From assembly GCA_036403235.1 (NCBI GenBank), contig DASWRI010000081.1, positions 1 through 48,227 on the forward strand: 48,227 bases of DNA. Reading direction: 5' to 3'. The notes under the pieces were generated by a model. It ran no database searches and had not been told where the DNA came from. It saw only the letters and a list, made by a program, of their open reading frames with translations. Origin of the DNA: JBGTFE01 sp036403235 (GTDB lineage: Bacteria; Acidobacteriota; Blastocatellia; Pyrinomonadales; Pyrinomonadaceae). A program made the position numbers and the translations under genes. Of this stretch, positions 41,301 to 48,116 are shown one piece after another; the first letter of the stretch is position 1; each line of letters opens with the position of its first letter.

Positions 41301-41615
41301 CAGGACAAAATTACCATTCGGTAAAACGGTAATTCTGCCGCCGATATATTTTCCCGTCAAAGTGCTGATGAGAGCGCCGGTTTTGCCGTTATAAAGATAA
41401 ACTGCGTGATTGATTCCGGCCGGCGTATCGTCAAGCGCAGCGGTAACGACGACATTGCCGTTTGGCAAAGCAACAACGCTGCCGCCGAAATAAGACGTCC
41501 CCTTTGGTCTGGTGATGTCGATTTGAGAAGCCGCGTTGATGGTTGCGGCGGCGAAAAAACTCAATATTGCAAAAACGATAAAAAGATTGAAAGCGTGCAT
41601 GCGGTTGATAGTCAT
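38304..41615 (-). CDS. Secreted protein with about twelve 57-60-residue beta repeats
   Basis: A 1103-residue protein with signal peptide ending TINAAS. From about residue 50 to 830 it is built of some twelve repeats of 57-60 residues with the pattern VSAANSLVGT..D.VG, LxNGNYVVxS..WxNG and AGAVTWGxG..GT. Four units replace the Gly-Asn with Cys (TWCSG..GC), giving Cys pairs that could form disulfides. This recalls repeats filed as DUF5650 (from memory) and a beta-propeller-like fold. After a spacer with a SVRKDFCSTGAFSYPTG segment, the C-terminal 90 residues (GGRVVTSSGGGISKAKIVI, YQFDNVPAGGPYTISV) are a carboxypeptidase-regulatory-like beta sandwich. Probably a surface adhesin. Confidence 0.85.
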   Translation of the reverse strand: MTINRMHAFNLFIVFAILSFFAAATINAASQIDITRPKGTSYFGGSVVALPNGNVVVTAALDDTPAGINHAVYLYNGKTGALISTLTGKYIGGRITVLPNGNFVLQNYFWDDGTGIELGSVTWCSGATGCSGTVSAANSLVGAASYEHLGHNDIRVLPNGNYLVPSLGWNNSGAAGAGAVTFCDGNTGCAGVVSAANSLVGTSFNDNIGSIYILSNGSYVVTSKNWDNGAAVDAGAVTWCSGTKGCTGAVSAANSLVGTQTNDLVGNYGVVALPNGNYVVISRDWNNGSATRAGAVTWGSGSVGTSGEVSAANSLVGSHTDDFVGNSLITVLTNGNYVVMSKSWDNGAITDAGAATWGNGLGGTFGEISAANSLVGTHPDDSIGERVTALTNGNYVVNASVWNNDKIVDAGAATWGDGSTGVVGAVSTTNSLFGTKAGDGVGGSVYPLTNGNYVVESSDWDNGTIFNAGAVTWGDGFGGTVAAVSAANSLVGNQVEELVGQRVVALTNGNYVIATQKWNNNAASLAGAVTWGNGQGGTSGVVSAENSLVGTQQFDGVGGYVAPLANGNYVVLSSNWKNGSAARAGAITWGNGSVGTVGVVSVANSLVGTQIDDNVGDYGVTALSNGNYVVNSRQWKNGGTINNKGAVTWGNGQGGTVGAVSAVNSLIGTQESGNFGSYPVFELPNGNYLVRNASWDNGAAQDVGAVTWCSGTTGCSGAISAANSLTGSTGYDYLGKIIRILPNGNYVIRSEYWRNGSIPNAGALTYGAGNGGTVGAITADNSILGRTAGDGLGFQFSYDSFNETLVVGNPYSNIVSIFNPTYTSIADGSWSAGATWNYGAFTKLHDVYIPDGRTINLDVVDSVNSLRIDCTGAVSGANSSAYIIGSVRKDFCSTGAFSYPTGTANGFSPVDANITALAVKPSSLTAGATQSAHPALNQNYSLKRFWTLNETGDLTADLTFKYLDADVSAAEQTYKLYRVAGGVPAQVAPFSLNAGANTVSTTGVSDFSDWAVGNIEPIAFNVGGRVVTSSGGGISKAKIVITGVGGESYTAYTGSFGLYQFDNVPAGGPYTISVSAGRYHFAEAAQVITVKNSLDNVSFVAEP

Positions 41616-41990
41616 ATTTTTTTTCCAATAGGTAGAAATTTATTGAAAAAGACGGGTTGAAGATTTGACGGATTAAACTAAGAAAATCAAAAAAGGTTTT
41701 GCTTAAAAGAGCGGTTACATTCGTGCTTGTTTTTGCTGTCGCAAATAAAAATTTTAACCGCTGCGGTTATATCAATTATACCGCCGTCGTTTTCCCGAAG
41801 GCAAGAACTTTTTTCCGCCCGAAAAAGAGCTTAAATGAAACAGACAATAGCGCCGTGGAAAAGAAAATTTTCTCTGTGAAACTCTGTCAAATCTCTGTGT
41901 TCTCTGCGTTAAAAACTATCTTTAACACAAGAGGACACGAAAAACGCACGGAATTTCGCAGAGAAATTATTTCTTGCGAGCTTGATGTGA
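41616..41990. other. Intergenic region with CTCTGT repeat element
   Basis: A 375-nt gap without a gene. 41866-41968 holds CTCTGT/CTCTGC units at 9-11-nt steps (41872, 41882, 41893, 41902), with outer arms 41866-41881 and 41954-41968 complementary: a diverged member of the repeat family. A 6-bp dyad AACCGC-T-GCGGTT lies at 41756-41768. No clear promoter for the repeat protein is seen. Confidence 0.5.
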
Positions 41991-43382
41991 TTATTTTTTC
42001 TCCATCGCCTGCTTTAATTTCTCGGCGGTGGCGGGGTCGATTTTTTTCAATTCTTCGTATTGCGCGCGGGCAGCGGCCGTGTTGCCGGCGGAAAAATAGA
42101 TGATGCCGAGATTGTAGCGCGCTTTAGCAAAACGCGGGCTTAAATTTAAGCAAATCTTGTAGGCTTCGATTGCTTTTTCACGCTGGCGGTCGGCAAAATA
42201 CGCGTTTCCGAGCAGATAGTAGCCGTCTGAATAAGACGGGTTATTTTTTGTAAATTCGACTAAGCCTTCGACCGCTTTATCGTAATATTTGGTCGCCGTT
42301 TCGGGCTTGTTCAAAAAATCGTAAGCGCGCCCGAGATAAAAATTCGTTTCGCCGTCGCCCGAATTTATTTTCAGCGCCTCGTTACACGTTTGTATCGCGA
42401 GCTGATATTGTTTCGTATCGTTGTAGGCGCGGCACAAATTCGTGTAGCCCATCGACTCTTTCGGAGCAAATTTTATCGCTTTCAAACCGGCGCTGACGGC
42501 TTCCTGCGGCCGGTCGGCGAGGCTGTAATACCAGCTCAGGCTCGTATACAAATTTCCGTCGTCGGGAAAGAGGCCGAGTCCTTTGTTTGCCGTGTCAATC
42601 GCGTCTTTAAAACGATTTTGACTGCGGTAAAGGTCGGAGAGATTGACGTAAACGCCGTAAATATCGGGTTTTACGTCGAGCGCCTTTTGATACGATTGAA
42701 GTGCTTCGTCCATTCTTCCGCCTTTTTGCAGCGCGTCGCCGATTAAAAAATAAGACTCGCCCGTGTATTTCGTGTTTCTTTTGAGCGCGTCGAGCGCGTC
42801 GATTTCCTGCTCCGGCGTTTCGCGCAGGCTGTAGTGCGAAAAAGCCATAAAATAATAAACGTCGGCATCGGCCTGATTAAGCTGCGCCGCCGTTTTATAC
42901 GCGGCGAGCGCCTCGCGCCACTGCTCTTTGCCGAAATATATGTCGCCTAAACTGCGATTGTAAGCGCCGTTTGAAGGGTCGAGCTTGATTGCCTGCTGCA
43001 AATCGCTCAGGGCAGAATCGTAATCTTTTTTCTGATAATAGAGATTCCAGCGCAGTTTATAAATGTCGAGCGGCGGATTATAGCCCTGCGAGAGCGCCGC
43101 GTTTAATTCTTCGAGCGCCTCGTCATATTGATTTAAGTTGTAGTGCGCGTATGCTTTCCAGTAATGCGCGTTCGCGTAGTCGGGCGCGAGCACGATGGCT
43201 TCGGCATATTTGTCGATTGCCGCCTGATAGCTTTTTTGCTTAAAAAGTTTGTCTGCGTCGGCGACGAGCTTTTTCGCTTTTTTCGGCTGGGCGTCGATTG
43301 AAATCGACAACCCGGAAAAAAGCGTCAAGAAAAATAAAGCCGTCAATAAATTCGTAAAAATTCTTTTCGTCATTTTGCTCAT
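41991..43382 (-). CDS. Exported multi-TPR protein of the kinase operon
   Basis: A 463-residue protein with a hydrophobic leader (LLTALFFLTLFSGLSISIDA) and about eleven consecutive tetratricopeptide repeats filling the rest, for example SYQAAIDKYAEAIVLAPDYA, DYDSALSDLQQAIKLDPSNG and ETATKYYDKAVEGLVEF. It acts as a periplasmic protein-binding scaffold. Only 11 nt separate it from the Ser/Thr kinase gene upstream, so both are on one message and may share a target. Start ATG 43382; an ATG three codons later is nearly as good. Confidence 0.85.
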   Translation of the reverse strand: MSKMTKRIFTNLLTALFFLTLFSGLSISIDAQPKKAKKLVADADKLFKQKSYQAAIDKYAEAIVLAPDYANAHYWKAYAHYNLNQYDEALEELNAALSQGYNPPLDIYKLRWNLYYQKKDYDSALSDLQQAIKLDPSNGAYNRSLGDIYFGKEQWREALAAYKTAAQLNQADADVYYFMAFSHYSLRETPEQEIDALDALKRNTKYTGESYFLIGDALQKGGRMDEALQSYQKALDVKPDIYGVYVNLSDLYRSQNRFKDAIDTANKGLGLFPDDGNLYTSLSWYYSLADRPQEAVSAGLKAIKFAPKESMGYTNLCRAYNDTKQYQLAIQTCNEALKINSGDGETNFYLGRAYDFLNKPETATKYYDKAVEGLVEFTKNNPSYSDGYYLLGNAYFADRQREKAIEAYKICLNLSPRFAKARYNLGIIYFSAGNTAAARAQYEELKKIDPATAEKLKQAMEKK

Positions 43383-43393
43383 CTGGCCTCAAT

Positions 43394-45307
43394 CTACTGA
43401 AGAATAACCGTTCTATCGTCTTTTTTCGGCGTTTTTGCCGGAGTCGTTCTCGGGCTTCCGGCGGTCGAAGTGTCAATCTTTTTCGGCGTCGGTTTTACGA
43501 TACTCGGCTCGGTCGAAGGCTTCGGCGACGCGCCCGGCGTTTCGGACTTTGTAATCTCCTGCTGATTGCTGGCGCGATTATTCGTATTCGAAGGATTTTC
43601 GGCCGTAACGTTGGCGTTCGCGTTGGCGTTAGCATTTGTTTCGACCAAAACGAGCGGCGTCGGCGTAATTTCAATTGTGCTTTCCGGCGTCGGCGTGACG
43701 ACGGGCGGACTGACGGCGAGCGATTTATTGTAAAAATACCAGCCGATGCCGGCCGCTCCAATCACTAAAATCAAAAGCGCGGCCAGACCGCCGACAACGG
43801 CCAGAGCCTTTCCCTTTCGTTTCTTTTCCGGCTGCACCGCCGGTGTCGACTGACTCGCGGAATGCGCGTCAGGTGCGTTATTCGAATGCTGCCGCAGCGC
43901 GTGCTGTTTGCGGTTTTGCTCAAAAATATTGGCCGTCGCCGCATCTTCGCGCGGCAACGAGTTTCCGGTCGGCGAAGCGGCTCCGGTTTGTATAAAAGTC
44001 GCCGCCGCGCCGATGTTTTCGCCGGTCGCCTGCGCCGAAGAATCGCTGACAATCGCTGCGACGGGAGCATCTTCCGCGTTTTTTTCGCCAGTAGAAACTG
44101 CCGGAGAAAGCGCCGCGTCCGCCGCAGGATTTTGCTGCATTTCCGGTTTTGAAGAAAAATCTGATGCAAAAACTTCCGTTTTGATACCGGATTGTTTGGC
44201 CGACGAATCCGGCAACGGCGTGTCGTAAGCCAGAGTTTTGTCAAAATCCTGCGCTTCGGCGGTTTGCGGCTTTGAGTTATAAGGAACCGTTTCGCCCTGT
44301 GCGATTTCCTCGTTAAAATTGAGCGGCACCGCCCGCGCCGGTGCGGCGGACGGCTCGTTTTCCTTCGAAGCGGCCGCCATCGGCTCGGTTTTTCCGGTCG
44401 AAACCTCTGCCTGTCCAATTTGTTCGCCCTGCGCGTTAAAGGCAATCGTCTGTGCGGACATCACTTTTTGCAGCTGTGCATAAGCGTCGCGCAATTCTTT
44501 CTGCATTTCCCGCGCGCCCGCAAATCTCTGTTCCTGACTGACCGACATTCCCTTGGAAATGACGTCGGCAACGATTTTTGAAACTTCCTTGTTTAATGTT
44601 TCCAGAGATTGGAGCGGGTCGGGTGAGCCGTTGAGAAGCGCGTCGGCGCGGCTCAACGCATCGGGCGGAACTTTGCTCGTCAAAAGCTGGTAAAGCGTTG
44701 CCGAAAGCGAATAAATATCGCTGCGCGGGCTTGTCCCCGTTCCGCGAATCTGCTCCATCGGCGCATAATGCGGCGTAAAGCCGACGCTGCCCGAAGACGT
44801 GATGCGCGTTTCTCCATCGGAATTTTTCGACAGGCCGAAATCGAGCAGCACGATATTATTTTCAGCCGTCAGCTTTAGATTTTGCGGCTTGATGTCGCGG
44901 TGCAGAATCGGCGGCTCGTGGCCGTGCAAATAAGCCAGAGCGTCGAGCAGCTGGTCGGCCCAGAACAAAACCCAGCTCAGCGGAAAAGGTTTTGCCGACG
45001 CTTCGAGACGTTTCGACAAATCGTCGCCGGAAATATGCTCCATCACCAGATATTGATTTTCGTTTTCGACAAAATGGTCGCTGACCTTCGGCAAAACTGG
45101 GTGACGAAGCCGCGCCAGTGTCCGCGCTTCGCGCTCGAAAGCCGTTCCGAGCGCTTCGTCGTCCGAGAAAAACGTGCGTTTTATCGCGACGGCGCTTCCC
45201 AGACGCTGGTCGACCGCCAGATAAACTTCGCCCATTCCGCCCTTTCCGATAAGGTGCACGATTAAATAACGACTTTGTAATAAAGTATTCGGAGCTAAAG
45301 GTTTCAT
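43394..45307 (-). CDS. PknB-like transmembrane Ser/Thr protein kinase
   Basis: A 637-residue bacterial Hanks-type kinase. Catalytic landmarks: glycine loop GKGGMGEV (21-28), Lys43 in AIK, HRDIKPQN with Asp138, DFG Asp156 and the activation segment GFTPHYAPMEQIRG. A juxtamembrane region of about 200 residues rich in Ala/Pro/Glu/Ser precedes one membrane helix (about 500-525, VVGGLAALLILVIGAAGIGW). The short outer part is Pro/Thr/Asn-rich with ANANANANVTAENPS and no PASTA repeats. All catalytic residues are present, so it should be active. AGGAAATGG precedes the ATG. It is the middle gene of the zinc-ribbon / kinase / TPR unit. Confidence 0.93.
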   Translation of the reverse strand: MKPLAPNTLLQSRYLIVHLIGKGGMGEVYLAVDQRLGSAVAIKRTFFSDDEALGTAFEREARTLARLRHPVLPKVSDHFVENENQYLVMEHISGDDLSKRLEASAKPFPLSWVLFWADQLLDALAYLHGHEPPILHRDIKPQNLKLTAENNIVLLDFGLSKNSDGETRITSSGSVGFTPHYAPMEQIRGTGTSPRSDIYSLSATLYQLLTSKVPPDALSRADALLNGSPDPLQSLETLNKEVSKIVADVISKGMSVSQEQRFAGAREMQKELRDAYAQLQKVMSAQTIAFNAQGEQIGQAEVSTGKTEPMAAASKENEPSAAPARAVPLNFNEEIAQGETVPYNSKPQTAEAQDFDKTLAYDTPLPDSSAKQSGIKTEVFASDFSSKPEMQQNPAADAALSPAVSTGEKNAEDAPVAAIVSDSSAQATGENIGAAATFIQTGAASPTGNSLPREDAATANIFEQNRKQHALRQHSNNAPDAHSASQSTPAVQPEKKRKGKALAVVGGLAALLILVIGAAGIGWYFYNKSLAVSPPVVTPTPESTIEITPTPLVLVETNANANANANVTAENPSNTNNRASNQQEITKSETPGASPKPSTEPSIVKPTPKKIDTSTAGSPRTTPAKTPKKDDRTVILQ

Positions 45308-45361
45308 TCCATTTCCTATTAAAAATTATTACCGCAAAAAATTCAAAGATTTACAATTTAA

Positions 45362-45898
45362 TTACTTTTTGACGATTAATTGTTCCTGCGGCAGCATCGC
45401 CGGTTGCCCCATGTGCTGCCAGCAGCGCCCGCCGTTTTTCACGCGCCGCGAGCACGGAGTTCCCTTTTTGGTCATCGCGCCGCAAAAATAAACGATTTCC
45501 TGCGCCGGAGTTTCAGACGTTTTTGTTTTCAAACTTTGCGGCGGCTGAACTGTTTCCGTTTTCGCCGGGGACGATGTTTGCGCTGTTGTGGGAACGGATG
45601 TATTTGATAAAACTTGCGGCTGGACGGCCCGGTTCGTTTCGCTTTTATTCGCGCCCGGCGCGCTCGCGACAAATTGATTCGGCGCGGCGCTCGGAGTTTT
45701 TTCGCCCGCCCGCCAGTAGCTTCCGAATCCGAAAAGACCGAATAAAACGCTGATGGCGACGACGGCGAGCGGCAATTTATCGTAAACGCCGAACTCGGTC
45801 GCGCACAGCTCGCAAAATCGCCGGCTCGTCAACAATTTCCAGTCAACTCGCTCGATTTTTTCGCCGCACTGACAGCAGAATTTAGGTTTATAAGGCAT
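45362..45898 (-). CDS. Zinc-ribbon membrane protein with C-terminal Cys/His motif
   Basis: 178 residues from the ATG at 45898 (AGAGG nine bases upstream; a longer frame adds nothing). An N-terminal zinc ribbon (FCCQCGEKIE...RFCELCATEFG, two CxxC pairs) is followed by a membrane helix (about 42-62) and a Pro/Ser/Thr linker. The last 35 residues hold CGAMTKKGTPCSRRVKNGG then RCWQHMG, a second zinc-like motif (C, C, C, H) of the DUF5763 type. One metal site would be cytoplasmic and one outside. It is the first gene of the operon with the kinase and TPR genes. Confidence 0.8.
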   Translation of the reverse strand: MPYKPKFCCQCGEKIERVDWKLLTSRRFCELCATEFGVYDKLPLAVVAISVLFGLFGFGSYWRAGEKTPSAAPNQFVASAPGANKSETNRAVQPQVLSNTSVPTTAQTSSPAKTETVQPPQSLKTKTSETPAQEIVYFCGAMTKKGTPCSRRVKNGGRCWQHMGQPAMLPQEQLIVKK

Positions 45899-45979
45899 AA
45901 CCCATGACCTCTGGAACCGAGATTTGAAAAACAATGACGAATAAAAAACTTTATCTGATTGTTTGTTCGAGTTATAAGC

Positions 45980-46008
45980 ATTATAAACTATTAACGACTT
46001 ATTGTTAA
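45980..46008 (-). promoter_or_regulatory. Strong sigma70 promoter of the kinase operon
   Basis: TTAACA (46008-46003), 17-bp spacer, TATAAT (45985-45980). It faces the zinc-ribbon gene and leaves a leader of about 75 nt. Confidence 0.65.
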
Positions 46009-46017
46009 GGAATATTT

Positions 46018-46046
46018 TGAAACCATGTGCGATGCAACCGCATTAG
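46018..46046 (+). promoter_or_regulatory. Promoter of the VWFA gene
   Basis: TGAAAC (46018-46023), 17-bp spacer, CATTAG (46041-46046), about 33 nt before the ATG. The pair resembles the TGAAAT-N17-CACTA sites at 15.8-17.1 kb and is divergent from the kinase-operon promoter ten bases away. Confidence 0.4.
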
Positions 46047-46078
46047 ATTTTCAAGCGTCTGATTGAATAATAATTACT

Positions 46079-47068
46079 ATGCGTCTTCAAAAAGCACTTT
46101 TACTTTTACTTACACTTTTCGGTTTTCTGACCGTTTCGGCGCAGGACGACGACCCCCCGATTAAAGTCGACTCGTCGGTCGTGCGTCTCAATGTCGGCGT
46201 CGTCGACCGTCAGGGGAAACCGATTACAAACTTAAATCGCGAAAATTTTCTGCTTTACGAAAACGGCGTCAAACAGGAAATTCTGCGTTTCGAGCCGACG
46301 GTGACGCCGTTCAGCGTTGTCATGATTCTTGATATGTCGGGCTCGACGACTTCTTTCCGACAGGTGATTCAGCAGTCGGCCTTTCGTTTCGTCGATGCGC
46401 TCTCGCCTGACGACCGCGTGGCGGTCATCGAATTTTACGATAAAGTCAATGTTCGTAACGACTTTACAAACAATCGAAAAGTCATCGCCAGTTCGATTAT
46501 GCTTGCCAACGGAACGGGCAAAACGCAGCTTTACAAAGCGCTCGATGTGGCGCTCGACAAGCTTTCAAAAGAAAAAAGCCGCCGCAAAGCGATTATCGTT
46601 TTGACCGACGGAATCGATTCGGCGGTGCAGAACTCAGACCGCAGTTTTCTGGAAAAATTTAAGGAAAGCGACATCCCGAATGCCATCAAACCCGAGACGA
46701 GCGACGCCCTGACCCGCGTTTTGAGCCGTTCCGACGCGCAGGGCGTGACGATTTACCCGATGGCGCTCCCGACCGGCGACCCGATCAAGCTCGCCGACCC
46801 GACACCGACGCAGTTTGCTATGTTCAACGCCGCGCGCGCGCGTCTGCGAATCTTGGCCGAGCGCACCGGCGGAACGCTCAACGTCATCAATCGTCTCGAA
46901 GAAATGGGTAAAATCTACGGCGCGGTCGCCGCCGAAATCAGAACGCTCTACACCATCGAATATCAATCGACCAACTCCGAGCGCGACGGCAAATGGCGCG
47001 CGATAAAAGTCGAAGTCAACAATTCCGAGCTGACTTCCAAAACCAGAACCGGATATTTTGCCAAGTAG
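46079..47068 (+). CDS. Secreted VWFA protein of the acidobacterial type
   Basis: A 329-residue protein with signal peptide ending LTVSAQ. It opens VRLNVGVVDRQGKPI then LNRENFLLYENGVKQEI, the lead-in of the TIGR03436 VWFA-related family known mainly from Acidobacteria. The von Willebrand A domain has an intact MIDAS start (Asp85-x-Ser-x-Ser in DMSGS) and VLTDG near residue 175. The C-terminus reads YTIEYQSTNSERDGKWRAIK, also typical. It binds a divalent metal and probably a protein ligand outside the cell. It is divergent from the kinase operon. Confidence 0.92.
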   Translation: MRLQKALLLLLTLFGFLTVSAQDDDPPIKVDSSVVRLNVGVVDRQGKPITNLNRENFLLYENGVKQEILRFEPTVTPFSVVMILDMSGSTTSFRQVIQQSAFRFVDALSPDDRVAVIEFYDKVNVRNDFTNNRKVIASSIMLANGTGKTQLYKALDVALDKLSKEKSRRKAIIVLTDGIDSAVQNSDRSFLEKFKESDIPNAIKPETSDALTRVLSRSDAQGVTIYPMALPTGDPIKLADPTPTQFAMFNAARARLRILAERTGGTLNVINRLEEMGKIYGAVAAEIRTLYTIEYQSTNSERDGKWRAIKVEVNNSELTSKTRTGYFAK

Positions 47069-47080
47069 TTTTTTGTAAAC

Positions 47081-47110
47081 TTGACATCAAAGGCTAAGAA
47101 TTTGTAGTCT
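47081..47110 (+). promoter_or_regulatory. Promoter of tRNA-Arg
   Basis: TTGACA (47081-47086), 18-bp spacer, TAGTCT (47105-47110), 15 nt before the mature tRNA. Confidence 0.5.
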
Positions 47111-47125
47111 TAAAACTTGCTTTAC

Positions 47126-47202
47126 GCACCCGTAGCTCAGCTGGATAGAGTACTTGACTACGAATCAAGGGGTCGCATGTTCGAATCATGCCGGGTGTAC
47201 CA
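47126..47202 (+). tRNA. tRNA-Arg(ACG)
   Basis: A complete cloverleaf: acceptor GCACCCG/CGGGTGT (first pair G-U), D-arm GCTC...GAGT, anticodon stem CTTGA/TCAAG with loop CTACGAA (anticodon ACG), T-arm GCATG/CATGC with TTCGAAT loop. The 3' CCA is encoded. ACG is normally deaminated to ICG by TadA and reads CGU/CGC/CGA. Confidence 0.95.
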
Positions 47203-47219
47203 TTAAATTCAACAACTTA

Positions 47220-47244
47220 GGGCAACCAAATTGGTTGCCCTTTT
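47220..47244 (+). terminator. Terminator of tRNA-Arg
   Basis: GGGCAACCAA/TTGGTTGCCC (47220-47229 and 47231-47240) followed by TTTT. Confidence 0.8.
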
Positions 47245-47249
47245 GCTTT

Positions 47250-47273
47250 TGTGTGCCTATTGTATGCCAAATT
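47250..47273. repeat. 24-bp direct repeat, left copy
   Basis: TGTGTGCCTAT then TGTATGCCAAATT. Two 11-bp half-units in tandem. It matches 48093-48116 in 23 of 24 positions. Confidence 0.75.
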
Positions 47274-47347
47274 TTGCACAATTCAATTTCGCCTCATGTT
47301 TATTTTACTTCTTGAACTTTTTGAGTTTAGTTTACGTAATCTAAATT

Positions 47348-47950
47348 ATGCTATCCCAATCCTATTTTGAGAATAATCTCGGCGAAGAGCTTATTAACTC
47401 TCTAAAGGATTTATGCGTCCGCTATCTCAATATTTCATGTCCTCAATTGTGTAAAGACCAGAAAGATGAATTATTTGAATCAGCTTTATTTGTATTCCTT
47501 AAATTCAATCAACAAGGAAGGGTAAAAAATCGCAAAACACTATTTTTACAAATATTAAAATCTAGAATTCTAAGACTGGTTCAACCAACAAAAATTAAAT
47601 TTAATACTAAAATTAACTTAATTCCTGTTCTGAAAGGTCTATTAGATTTATTCTGTTCTCAATCTATCGCTCATTTGAATTCAAGAATAAATCACTTTGA
47701 AGTTAGCATTATTTACTTATATTTTTTTTATCTTCTTCCGTTTCTCCATAAATGCGGCTACATCGAATTCCCAACTTGTTTTCTCCTGAAAAGGAGGTTA
47801 TATGGAAATTACATTAATCCTAGTAGCTCTCGGAGTGATTTTTCAAGCCGCACAGTTTGGGTTACAGCTAGTCGAATTGAGAAAGAATCGCCGAGAGAAA
47901 TTAGTCAAAAAAGATTCAGAATAACCACTGAATCACATAAAAAGGATTGA
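47348..47950 (+). CDS. Doubtful AT-rich reading frame, possibly a degraded gene
   Basis: 200 codons without a ribosome site. The first 75 residues (YFENNLGEELINSLKDLCVR, then KNRKTLFLQILKSRILRLVQ) faintly resemble a sigma-factor region 2. The middle is hydrophobic. The last 50 codons are only the shadow of the better-supported small gene at 47802 in another frame. It may be a truncated gene of the integrated element or chance. Confidence 0.3.
   Translation: MLSQSYFENNLGEELINSLKDLCVRYLNISCPQLCKDQKDELFESALFVFLKFNQQGRVKNRKTLFLQILKSRILRLVQPTKIKFNTKINLIPVLKGLLDLFCSQSIAHLNSRINHFEVSIIYLYFFYLLPFLHKCGYIEFPTCFLLKRRLYGNYINPSSSRSDFSSRTVWVTASRIEKESPREISQKRFRITTESHKKD
47802..47924 (+). CDS. Small membrane peptide (40 residues)
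   Basis: The strongest ribosome site of the region (AAGGAGG, five bases before the ATG) starts a 40-residue peptide: a hydrophobic helix (MEITLILVALGVIFQAAQFG) and a basic tail (ELRKNRREKLVKKDSE). A terminator follows 15 nt after the stop. Helix-plus-basic-tail peptides of this size can be toxins, phage peptides or membrane regulators. No family assigned. It lies in AT-rich DNA next to tRNA-Arg. Confidence 0.6.
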   Translation: MEITLILVALGVIFQAAQFGLQLVELRKNRREKLVKKDSE

Positions 47951-47972
47951 CTATTAAAAAATCAATCCTTTT
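47940..47972 (+). terminator. Terminator after the 40-residue gene
   Basis: AAAAGGATTGA (47940-47950) pairs with TCAATCCTTTT (47962-47972). It can also act on the other strand. Confidence 0.7.
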
Positions 47973-48092
47973 ACCATTTCGCGTTAATATATTTGGTTAA
48001 ATAACTAAATCCGAGTCGGGTTATGGATATAGTTGGACTTTTTATATCGTGACTCAAAAGCTCTGAATTTGAAGCCATATCTAATAATTTGT

Positions 48093-48116
48093 TGTGTGCC
48101 TATTGTGTGCCAAATT
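48093..48116. repeat. 24-bp direct repeat, right copy
   Basis: TGTGTGCCTAT then TGTGTGCCAAATT, same orientation as 47250-47273, 843 bp apart. The rest of 47973-48227 is AT-rich and I see no supported gene in it. Confidence 0.75.

Noticed and set aside
38304..41615. Regular repeats suggesting a CRISPR or satellite array
   Set aside because: The period (about 170-180 bp) corresponds to degenerate protein repeats with an open frame, without identical direct repeats and unique spacers.
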